DNA from: Sequoia sempervirens
Taxonomy: Eukaryota > Streptophyta > Pinopsida > Cupressales > Cupressaceae
Length of the DNA: 64,000 nt
Direction: 5' to 3'
Assembly: GCA_007258455.2 (NCBI GenBank)
Contig: VDFB02358134.1
Span: forward strand, 207,932,407 to 207,996,406
Shown here: one piece after another, positions 1 through 10,057 of the stretch
Position numbering within the stretch: position 1 is the stretch's first letter
How the letters are laid out: each line of letters begins with the position of its first letter
Translations under genes and position numbers: made by a program
Notes under the pieces: generated by a model
Told to the model about the DNA's origin: nothing
Databases searched by the model: none
Seen by the model: the letters and a program-made list of their open reading frames with translations, nothing else

Positions 1-3000
1 AACCACCTTATCTTCTGTGCTAGTGGGTAAAACTTGTCTACCCCTGAAGATTTCCTTCATTTTTAAAACTTGAAATTATGAAAGGTCTGCAAAGGTAACC
101 TCCTTCCATCCCCACTCCTAGCCAAAAGGACTCCGTTTAAGCTCTAGGTAGTTTCCAACTTTGTCACCCCATCTTTACATAAAAAATTTCCTTAGCTCTT
201 ACACCCCCTCCTCTTCCCTCAATATTAGATACCCATTCCATGAATCATCCCAAAACTTGGCATTTAACCCATTCCCAATTTTCCAAGTGACATGATTAAT
301 AATTACAGATCTACAAGAAACTATAAAGTTCCATATTGTAAACCCCTTCAAAGGATTCCTAATAGTGAGAATCCGATGATCAACTGCAAAATCCAAATAT
401 TTTGTTTTTAGGATTTTAACCCACAAGAGATCATGGTTTTTATAGATACTCCAAACTAACTTAGCACCCAGAGCTTCATTCATCAAATACCAATCTCTTA
501 AACCAGCCCCCCCTTTTTCTTTAGCTCTATGAATTTTCTCCCATGCTAACAATGGGATTTTGTCTTGTTCATTTGCTCCATTCCAAAAGAGCTTCCTCAT
601 CTGCTGCCCAATTGACCTCACCACCTTCTTTGGAATTTTCAAGCACATCATAGAGAAAATAGGAATGGTCGAAATCACATTTTTTAGCATGAGAATTTGA
701 CCAGCAACAATAAGCCATTTTCTTTTCCAACCGTCCATCCTGCTTAAGCAACTATCCACCAATTCTTTCCAAATTCCTACCTTATTAGCAACCCCAAAGA
801 GGGGTATGCCTAAAAACTTACTCGAAAGTGATCTTGCTCACATTCCTAAGATCCTATAGATTTCAAGTTGTTTTGAATGGGAACATGAAAGAAAAAAATT
901 TATGACTTCCACCAATTGATGCATTGACTAGAAGCCCTCCCATATTCATCTAGATACTCTTTCATAACCTAAGCTTCTCTATAGGATGCTTCCCCCAACA
1001 GAAAAGTGTCATTAGCAAATTAAAGATGTAATATAGGATCAACCCCTTTAACAACAACAATGCCTTTCCAAAGCCCATTACACCTTTTCTTAACAATCAA
1101 TCTCCCAAAAGATTCAACCATGATGATAAAAAGGAAGGGAGAAATGGGATCTCCTTTCATGATCCCCTTGTTGGATTCAAAAAAACCTTGATGGCTTCCA
1201 TTTAATAAAACAAAAAAATGAGGGGTGCTAATGCAGCTCCGAATCCAAGCTACCCAATCTTTGTTGACCCAAACTTCTCAAGGACCTTCAAAAGGAAACC
1301 CCTATTGACTTTTTCATAAGCCCTTTTAATATCAAGCTTCACCATCATCTTCTCCAATTTTTCCATTCTTAACATATGGATGGCCTCATGAACAACAATC
1401 ACACCTTCAAAAATAGACCTATTTGAGGAGAAACCACTCTACCCCATAGAGATCACCGAAGGCAGAACTTTTTTCAATATGTTAGCAATCACTTTGGAAA
1501 TAACCTTGTAGATCATGTTGCATAAAGAAATAGGTCTATGATCCTGAAAATAATTAACCTCTGATCTTTTAGGGACCAGGGCAATAAATGTGTTGTTCAG
1601 ATCCTTCAAAACAAAGCCATTACTTCTGGATTCTTCAACCACTTCCATAAATCCTGAGCAAAGATATCCCATAATTTCTAAAAGAAATAGGTTGGAAAGC
1701 CATCCAGCCCTGGGGCCTTATCTCCCCCTAAACTAAACACATCCTTTTTCACTTCTTTTACAAAGACCTTCTCCATTAACATAACATTTTGGGCCTCCGA
1801 AACCACACTAGGAATGTTGTCTAATATCTTCCAATCTAAATTTTCCCCATAACTATTCTCCTTACATAACCTAGAGAAGAAATTAGCTACTTCCTTGTTT
1901 ATCTGCTCACTTTCAGACAAAACATTCCCAACCATATCCTTGATTGAGAAAACCTTATTGCTTGCTCTGCACACTTTTATTGAATTGTGAAAGAATTTTG
2001 TATTTCTATCACCTTCTTTTAACCAACACTCCCGCGATTTCTGCTTCCAATAAACTTCCTCACGAGCTAAGATCTTTGAATATTCTTTGTTTAAAAGTTT
2101 TTCCAACTCAAAATCCTCTTCAAACATCCCCCTCTCAATGATTTTTGAATGAAGAACCTTTAACTCCCCCTCCAATCTTAGCTTCTCAGCAAAAAATTTC
2201 TTAAAAGACTCCCTGTTCCACCTCTTGAGTTGCTCTTTAAGATATTGTAGATTCTTAAAGAAAATATAGACTTTATTTCCATACCTTTTAGGGGCACTTC
2301 TCCACCACTCGACCACTAAATCCTTAAAGCCTTCTACTCGAAACCACATTTCCTCAAACTTGAAAGTACATCTAACCAAGGTAACCTCCTCTTGGATTCT
2401 CAGCACTATCGGATAATGGTCTGATCCAATTATAAGGGTTATCTTTGCTTCACACAGCCAATGTTGAGAAGCCCAATCCCCAGCCAAGAAGAAATGATCT
2501 AGCTTCTCAACAATATTCAGGAAGCCACCTCTCTTATTCGTCCAAGTAAACTCTCCATTTCTAAAAGGAAGTTCAAATAGACCATTCTTTACAACAAAAC
2601 CACTAAAGTCCCTCTAACTTTTACTAGCCCAACAAACACCACCAAGCTTATCAAACGGTTTCAAGATAGAATTAAAATTGCAACTTAAAAGAAACATTCT
2701 GCCATCTTCACTATCTAAAACAGAGGAACGATCCTACCAAAGCTGATTTTTTTGGACTGAGCGTGTGGGACCATAAATATTGAGAATAAAAAAACTTGTT
2801 CTCAACTGTTTTGACTTAGCACACACCCATTGCCAACACCTCTCTTGCCTCACAACTCTAACATTAACAAGAGCTTCATCCCAAAGGATTCCAAGTCCCC
2901 CTAATGCACCCATAGCTCCCAAGAGGCAATACTTCCATCTACCAAAACACTTGAAAAAGAAGCCAAAATCTTGATCCTTAATTTTAGTTTCTTGTAGCAA

Positions 3001-3096
3001 AACCAAAGCCGGCCTCGTTTGATCAAAATAGTGCTTGATCAAATGGATTTTGTTAGGGGCATTGTAGCCCTTGACATTCCACGAAAGGATTTTCAT
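1..3096 (-). pseudogene. LINE-A ORF2 remnant: endonuclease plus reverse transcriptase
   Basis: Family role: ORF2 nicks target DNA and copies the LINE RNA at the nick. Seen: the start ATG at 3096 begins MKILSWNVKG, the usual endonuclease opening, followed by LLQETK and NIYGP. The GDFN motif is changed to CNFN near 2660. The SDHYP motif is kept in the block 1678-2487. RT motifs follow: APGLDG near 1700, a PISLCN block near 1540, and near 1006-1019 the catalytic FADD reads FAND. The block 199-762 is the RT-downstream region with a KLFWNG-like segment. Stops and frameshifts separate the blocks at about 2600-2730, 1675 and 770-1430. It starts two bases after the ORF1 stop. Non-functional; family assignment is secure. 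Confidence 0.9.
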
Positions 3097-3098
3097 GG

Positions 3099-4814
3099 CT
3101 ATCGGGAAAAGGCATAGCCTTTTCTCGATCTCAATTTGCTTTGGCCAACGGCATTTCTAGCCATTTCAAGGTGCATCCTATTGGTTTTGGGACCACACCT
3201 CTTCTCACCTACCTCTACCTTATTGGTTTGAGTTGAAGATTGCTCAATGGTTCTCTTTTCCACTATTCCAATTTGATCATTAAGACCCAGCATATCCTCA
3301 CCACTAATCTCCTCATTTGATTCTGATTCAGATTTTGAGCCTTCCAAATACCCTCCACTATCTTTAACACCCTCAAAGGCACTATCAAGATTCCGAATAG
3401 GAGAAATTGGAATATCCTTAAAAACAACATCCTCAAAACCATCAAGATTGTTAACCTCACCAAATTTTGGATCTGCCTCCAGCCCTTGCAAATCAACTCC
3501 TGAAGCCTTATGGGGACAATCATCATTAGGTTTTTCTTCACGACCATTTCTATTTGCCTTTTGGGTAGCCATTTTGGGTGAAGATTGTGAATTCTCTTGA
3601 AATGACTGCTTCTTAGCAGCATTTCCTTCTTCATAGATATTTGAACCCCTACACATCTCTTCCATAAAGAGGGAAGAAGTTGCTCTTTCAATCACAACTA
3701 CATCACTATTTCTACCACTGACCAAATCCCTCATGACCCCTTTTGGGGTTTCCAAGTTCAACTCTTGTTCACCACATTCCCTTACTTGCAAAGCATCATT
3801 GTTTACCAAAACCTCACTAGCCATCAATTGAGATTTCATCTCACATTCATTTTCATGAAGATAATTGATTACCTGTTTCCTATCAACATCCCAAGAGAAA
3901 ATTTCCTCAAAATGCTCATGACAAGCATCTTTCATAAAGCACTCCAGAGAACCCCATTCTTTAGATGACCGCCATTCTTCATTGGCAATAGCCTCCGTGA
4001 GAGCCACCACCTCCTTAGCAGGGATATTTTGAGCAACTCCTTTCCCTTTTGACACAAGACTACATTTATTTTCATGATGACCTTTCCCTAAACATTTCTC
4101 ACAAGATATCTTTAGATCTTCCACCTCCAATTTCTAACGCCACATACCTTCCCCAGTTTTTAGCTCTATCATTTTTGGTAAGGGATGTATTATCTGTCTC
4201 AAAATTCATATCCTATGGAACATGCTGCAATCCAATTTCTCTACTACCACCTCCGACTTCACAAACACACCAAGCTTGTTTCCAATATTTCTTAGGGTTT
4301 CCTAATCCCAATATTCCTGAGGGAGATTTTTCAAACTAATCCAAATAGGCATTTCCTTTGTCTTTGTCATATTAGTATCAAAATTTGGGGTCCAATAAAG
4401 AATAAACAAACCCCTACCTTCCATCATGAAAGGGCTACTATTTATGATCCATTCTTTATCCTGTGTTATTTGGAAAAAAATTAGATAAAAACCATTCTCT
4501 AGGAGTTTTATTTCACATCCTTTACCCCAGTTTTCATCACACAACACCTTAACTTTAGTGAAGGTCAACCAATGCCCACCCCACCTGATAAAAATTCACG
4601 CACTCACATAATCATTCCATTCACTATAGTCAACCAAAAGGGTAACCATAGTAGTGTGGAGAAAATTTTTAAGTACCTGGCTCAACCCACCATTCTCTAT
4701 CTAATTCTTTGAATGCTAGAACTTCTTTTCCAGTTGCTTGAAATCCACTTGCCCTTTTGGTTATTTTGAATGAAACCTTCTCTCATTTTCCACCCCCTGC
4801 TCATTCACATGACC
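3099..4814 (-). pseudogene. LINE-A ORF1 remnant (DUF4283-like plus CCHC zinc knuckle)
   Basis: Family role: ORF1 of plant L1 elements is an RNA-binding protein of the retrotransposition particle. Seen: 4302-4568 encodes a DUF4283-like segment (ending WISLKNLPQEYWD). The 343-codon open block 3099-4130 opens with CEKCLGKGHHENKC, a perfect CX2CX4HX4C knuckle, followed by a long acidic, Ser/Glu-rich tail. The segment 4569-4814 upstream has several stops but still reads like ORF1 N-terminal sequence. The frame continues across the LTR element into 23119-23311. The TAG stop at 3101-3099 lies two bases before the ORF2 ATG. Confidence 0.85.
4810..4814. repeat. Left target site duplication of the Tat element
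   Basis: TGACC directly precedes the LTR start TGATGG. The matching copy after the 3' LTR is CGACC at 23119-23123, four of five bases identical. Confidence 0.75.
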
Positions 4815-5260
4815 TGATGGAACTTCAAATTTTTGTTCCTTATGTTTCACTCATGCCCTGCCTTATGTCACTAGTCTTTCATGGTGTTGGAAAATTTCTA
4901 AGGGTTGGCGTTTTAGCTTTGTCTTCATGTTAAACCCTTGTGTTTGTTTTACGCCTTGGTCAGGATCTATTTCGCTGTTACCTTTTTGAGGGGTTCTAAA
5001 ATGACTTATGCCCCATCATTTTGTCTAGGTTGGGTCCCTTTGGTCTTAATTTTTATTTCCTCCATGGGTTTTTATTTCCCTAAGTCTTGGTTGGCCCTAT
5101 GTTTCATCGTTTAAAAAACAACCTATGTCGTTGTTTACCATCTGCCTAGTAATGTCCCCTTGTCCTTTTAATGAATGTTTTATTTTGCAGAAGGGATTGA
5201 ATTCACACTACCATCAATCAAATTTCCTTCAGATATCAATAGTTTCCCACCATTGTGTGA

Positions 5261-5890
5261 TCATAAATTGTAGGATCTTTATTGATCACAATATCGCGGG
5301 CGGGCACCACGTGTCCCATCCGGAGAATCAAATTTGTGTAACTGTTGATCAACTACCGTTTGATCTTAGTCATTCCCCACTATCCCACGATGGCCCCACC
5401 ATAGTGCTTTGGTTGATTGCAAAATCACGGGCGGGCACCACGTGTCCTATTTGGCATGGCCGAAGGAGATAGGCTTGGTGTGTCGTCAATCAATCTTCAT
5501 CAGATATCTATGGTTTCCCACCATCACGTGATCCAAAGATGTAGGACCTTTACTGATCGCGATATCACAGGTGACCACCACATGTCTCATCTGATGGAGC
5601 CAAAAGAATAAAAGGAAATACCATGGAACATTAATCCGGCCTTAAATACATTAAAAGGTAGTTTACTAAAATGCTCTTAAGGTGCACGTGTCTTAAATCG
5701 ACAGATCTATTATAATCTTGAGGGAAAAGCTACTCGACAGTTAATGATAAGGATGGTGACCATGTTGAAGGAACGAGATCACCGATGCTTAAGATCTAAG
5801 GTTTCTTGCAATCACGAGATCTGAAGTTGCAGGATCTTTACCAATTGCAATATCATGGGCAACCGCCACATGGATTTCCTTCACGACATA
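5261..5890 (+). repeat. Imperfect repeated U3 modules with G-box-like cores
   Basis: Four related segments begin with or near AGGATCTTTA-TGATC, continue with a GATATC core, then GGGC and a CACGTG or CACATG core (about 5272-5320, 5412-5450, 5550-5590, 5838-5875). CACGTG is the plant G-box core. The layout looks like a multi-copy upstream enhancer. The 3' LTR has the same modules (21300-21350, 21440-21475, 21570-21610, 21850-21895). Regulatory function is inferred. Confidence 0.55.
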
Positions 5891-6164
5891 TGGTATGGTG
5901 GACCCCTTATTGCCACATTGGTGATTGTGTCAGCTTGTTTGAAGATGGTCATTCTATGATTTGATCTAACTAAAGGATCGACAGCTATAATTTAAATCTA
6001 CATCAAATATTTCCACCAACTGATGATGATCGGTGGCAGTCATGGTGTCAAATTCTTGAGACTTTTGATGCTATTGTAACAGATTTTTGGATTATCACCA
6101 GGTGCTTCATTCGGCTAGTGACATGTGTACTTTCTGGCCCGATGCTTTTTTGCTCCTTCATTCT

Positions 6165-6172
6165 CTATAAGA
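6165..6172 (+). promoter_or_regulatory. Putative TATA box of the 5' LTR
   Basis: CTATAAGA lies about 1350 bp into the LTR; the 3' LTR has TTTATAAG at the same place (22185-22192). It sits downstream of the U3 modules, the expected promoter position. No transcript start can be shown from sequence alone. Confidence 0.5.
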
Positions 6173-7096
6173 AGGATTTCAAGGCCAGAAGTACGGGTTA
6201 GCAAGTTAGACAATTTTTGGTCAAGTCTAGGTGAAGTTGTAGAGCAAATTGTAAAGATAGATGGTTTTAGAGAGAAATGTAATTTAGGTTCTGGGTCATT
6301 CTATAACAGGTTTTGAGTTCATGGGGATTTAATGTTGTATAACAATACTAGCATGAGTTGAAATGATAAATTCAAGCCCATGTCTCTCCATTGTGCATGC
6401 ATATCTAAACTTTGAATAAAATAACTAAGGGTTGTTTCATTCATCTCATTGTTATGGTGTGTATGATTCTATTTTAGCTTTAATTCAAGGAATTAATTGA
6501 AATGCTTGAATGGGATTATAGGTGGTTATGTTCTGTATAAGGATTTGGTAAGTAGTATTGAGTTAGAATACATACTGATGAGATTGCAATGCAATGTTAT
6601 CAAGGATCTATTATTTTATGTGTTAAATCTATCATAAACCCTTAAATACTTGTGAATTTGACTCCCCAATGGATATATGGAACTGATCTAAGTTGTACTT
6701 ATTTGTATAATTCAGTATTTGTTTTTCTTTGCCTAGATCTTGCTACAAATTGTAAATCGATGACTATCTTATTCCATGGGTTGTGTTGTAATTATCTCAT
6801 GCTCCAAATAGTTGATATTACTGATAAATAGCCAATTTATTTCAGTATTATCCTATTATGTTGAGCTATTAAGTGAGATCATCTGTTATTGTTAATGTTG
6901 TTTATGATATTGGTATAGAGCTTGTAAACACATTAAGGGATCACCCTCCCAGGTTTGCAGAGCCAAAAGTGTAGGAGGCCTTTTAAAGTCCTTGTCAATT
7001 GGTCCAGGTCCTTCGAGCTTCCCTTGATTGGAATTGGCAATTCCATAGGTAGATTAGAAGACAAACTTGGTTATAGTGTAAAAAGAAACAACAAAA

Positions 7097-7114
7097 TGGT
7101 GACTCTACTGGGGA
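7097..7114 (+). other. Primer binding site of the Tat element
   Basis: TGGTGACTCTACTGGGGA begins three bases after the LTR end. It resembles the PBS TGGCGACTC-GCTGGGGA that I associate with tRNA-Arg priming in Ogre/Tat elements. The tRNA identity is from memory of the family and should be checked. Confidence 0.7.
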
Positions 7115-7505
7115 GCTAATTTTAATATTCCTTGTTAGTGTGTCGGTTGTCCATTTTGCATAGAGTTTTCATCGTGTTTCTATGATTTGAAGGTTGAACC
7201 TCTAATTTTGTGTTAGGTTTTTCTGCTTCTTCTATTTTCATAAGCATTTAGAGTTATGTTGTAAAGCACTTTTGTGTGTTGTCGGTACAAGGTTCCAAAG
7301 GTTTTTATATTCTACCACGTGCCTTGAGGTATTTGGTATTCCCAAGCTAATTGGGTGGCAACTCTGAAGTCTCTGCACCAGTGTGCATTATTTTGAAAGG
7401 TTTATTATAAGTGCAAAGAACTTTTGGACTAGTACAAGGAATGAAGAACACTAGGTCATTCATGAAGAATCATCTGGAATAAAATTGGAAGGTGAACTTC
7501 CCAAA
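7115..7505 (+). other. Untranslated leader between PBS and gag
   Basis: About 390 bp with stops in all forward frames. No other feature was seen. It would contain the packaging signal of the element if it follows the usual layout. Confidence 0.5.
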
Positions 7506-9630
7506 ATGAAGAAGAAGGACTGGATAAAGAAAAGACCAGAATCTAGTAATGTTGCTCCCACGTCACAGAACCCTGTACACCAAGGTACAACTCAGCCTTT
7601 ACACCCTATCCCTAAAAATCTTGAAGAGGTGTCTAGAAGTTCAAATTCAGATAGTTGTAGATTTTTTGATGCATTGTTTAGTACACCGGTTCAAGAAGAT
7701 GTGACATGTAAAAATAAAGGGCCTGTTAGTGTCAAATATGTTGAAAAGAGAAGAAGCAGGAGTAGAAGTTGAAGCCACCATAGAGAATGCACCGGTGATC
7801 TACCTCCTCCTCCTACTGAAAATGATGTAAACCCTTTATTGTCTGAACATGTATTGGAAGAGGTCAATTTAATAGATCTAGATGATACATCGAGTTCTAA
7901 TGTGACTTTGCCTGACCCTGATGATATTTTTGGAGACATTAATTCTTTGAGATAGTAAATCCAAAAGCAAGCTGAGCTCAGGGTGAAAAGAGAAAAGGAG
8001 AGGGAAACAAAGTTGAGGGATGTTGTAATGAATTTTTTTATACAATCTCTAGTAGAAGATGCAAGGGATTGGTATAGAGGTCTACCTAATGCTAGTATTG
8101 GTTCATGGGATGAGTTTGAAAAGTGTTTCAAGGAGTAGTATGGTGATAAAACTAATGCTAGTTTCATGCTAAATGAGTTCAATAACATCAAGAAGTCATT
8201 GAATGAGCTTGTGACAGAGTTTAACTTAAGATTTCAAAATGCAATGTATAAGTTGTTTTAGGTTTTGAGGCTTGATGAAAATGTTTGCTTAACTACATAT
8301 TTCAATGTTTTTGATGCTAAAATGGCATATATCCTCAGAGATAAAGACCCTCAGACTATGAGGGATGCATTTAGGGTGGCAATAAATATTGAAAGTAACA
8401 AAAGAGCTTCTGAAATATGGTAGGAGAGAAGAACCTACACTTTTAAAAGATCCTAAAAATAAGACAGAAGGTTCTAGTTGCAAAGCCTAAAGATGATGAA
8501 AAGTGGGAAAAGGTTTACAATACTCTAAAAGACATAAAGAAAATTGTTGCTAAGCAAGAGAAGGTTATGGGAAATGAAATGCAACCTTATAATAAAAATG
8601 ATAGGCAGCCTAGATTGCAAAATTATCCTTACAATACAAATTGAAAAGATGGAAAACCAATCTTTCCTAGCCAGAAGCCTAAAAATGATCATCATACACC
8701 ATACCCCTTGCAGAAACATTCAGTGAATCTAGTAGTAGATAGACCATGGTGTGAAGTGTGTGAACATCCACATGATCAAAATTATTGTGGTGTTGCTCAG
8801 TTGCTTGTTGTTGAGGAAGTAGAAGAGGATGTTCATGATCAAACATTGGATTATGAGCAGGATGATGTAAATGTTTGTATGGCTAGATCATACATTGATG
8901 AGATAAAATGTTCCTCTGATGATGAAATACAAGAAGCTGATGTGCTTAATCAGAGGCAGAGAAGTGAGATATACCATCAACAAATCCTTTTTGATGAGTA
9001 AGGTGATTTTGATCATAATGCTTGCAATATGGCACAGGCTGAAGATTCAGTGTCTTTAAGGAGACCATCATAAGAAGAGATTGCAAGATTGATTGAAGAA
9101 ATGGCTGCTCAAATGAGAAGTTGACTTCAATTGAGAAATAGAACTATGGGTGGTGAGCAGGGTAAACCTGTTGGTTTGTTTATTAAAGAGAAAAAGGATA
9201 AAAACAAAGGTGTTAAGGTTGAGAACAAAAAGGATGTTGTGAAAGTCAGAGAAGCTAAGAATGATAAGGTTTGGACTAAAAAGAACGAGACCCCAAAGCC
9301 TTAGGAAGATGTGACTGCATCATCAGTGAAGACCAAGGTGATTACAAAGGTAGTTGAACCTGTTGCAGAGGATAAGAAGCAAAAGAAGTTGGGAGGAAGT
9401 AATCAACTAGAAAAAAAGGAAAATTATGAAGGTATGATGTCTAATTTGCCTAAATATACACCTGTAGATATGTTTCATGTGCTTTCTCAGGTTAAGGTAA
9501 CTGTACCTTTGCTATAAATGATGAGAATAAATGAACACAAAGAAAAGACAATAGCCTTGATTACAGATGTTGTTGGTAATAAGACTAAACATGAAAGTGG
9601 TAAGAAGTGAAGGATAAAGAGAAATAAAAG
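7506..9630 (+). pseudogene. Gag, copy 1 (broken)
   Basis: Family role: Gag forms the retrotransposon particle. Seen: the reading starts at an ATG at 7506 and runs through a Ser/Pro-rich N-terminal part with a TGA near 7770. From about 8018 onward it parallels copy 2 (15004 onward), including the retrotransposon gag core DWYRGLPNASIGSWDEFEKC. The N-terminal part of copy 2 just before that point is missing here. Several nonsense codons (8137, 8260 and near 9073, 9123, 9301, 9516) and two 2-base deletions near 8410 and 8470 break it. A knuckle-like motif lies at 8750-8788. A one-base loss near 9604 probably shifts gag relative to protease. Confidence 0.8.
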
Positions 9631-10057
9631 GAAGTGGAGGGAATTGTGTCACAAATTCCTCCTGTGTATTTAGGAAATTATATTAACATGTGCCTTGAAA
9701 ATATAACCCCTTTTTTCTTAAGTGTGGATATAAATGGGAAAACTTTAAGGAACTATATGATAGATTCAGGGGCATCAAATAATGTTATGCCAGTCAAAAT
9801 AATGGAGGCAATGAGCTTGATAGTAGATATTGCTCAAGGTAAATGTTATGCTATGGATTCAAGAGAAGTGCTAGTTATTGGAACTATCAGATTGTTTCCT
9901 TATAAATTGACTCAGTACCTTGACAAGGACATAGTCATGACTATATTAGTTGCAGACATCCCACCTCATTTTGGAATACTTTTTTCAAGAAAATGGAGTG
10001 CATGAATGGGGGGTAATATGCAATGTGATTTGCATTTGCTACTTTCTCCATTGATGG
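9631..10057 (+). pseudogene. Aspartic protease, copy 1, interrupted by a solo LTR
   Basis: Family role: cleaves the Gag-Pol precursor. Seen: a 123-codon open block (9634-10005) with the catalytic D-S-G at 9763-9771 in the context MIDSGASNNVM. A TGA at 10003 breaks the frame where copy 2 reads on. The coding sequence is cut at 10057 by a 2.77 kb reverse LTR and resumes at about 12832 with the same sequence that follows in copy 2. The active-site triplet is intact here, unlike in copy 2. Confidence 0.8.

Larger units (their letters stand above)
1..4814 (-). mobile_element. LINE-A, L1-type non-LTR retrotransposon (3' part, truncated by window edge)
   Basis: Seen: on the minus strand, in order, an ORF1 with a DUF4283-like domain and a CCHC knuckle, then an ORF2 with AP-like endonuclease, reverse transcriptase and the RT-downstream region. 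This is the standard layout of plant L1 LINEs. The 3' end lies beyond base 1, so tail and target duplication are not visible. The 5' beginning of ORF1 is displaced to 23119-23311 because an 18.3 kb LTR element inserted at 4814/4815. All frames are interrupted by stops and shifts, and catalytic residues are altered, so this is an old dead copy. Confidence 0.9.
4815..7093 (+). repeat. 5' LTR of the Tat element
   Basis: This 2279-bp repeat matches 20843-23118 along its length. It begins TGATGGAACTTC and ends AAAGAAACAACA, followed three bases later by the PBS. The U3 carries repeated GATATC/CACGTG-type modules (5261-5890) and a TATA-like CTATAAGA at 6165. An 8-bp local duplication near 5385-5400 (ACTATCCC) is absent from the 3' copy. 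Confidence 0.92.

Noticed and set aside
5125..5611. Frames in the Tat U3 as small genes
   Set aside because: They lie in LTR sequence ahead of the TATA-like site, differ between the two LTRs by stops and shifts, and contain only the repeated regulatory modules.
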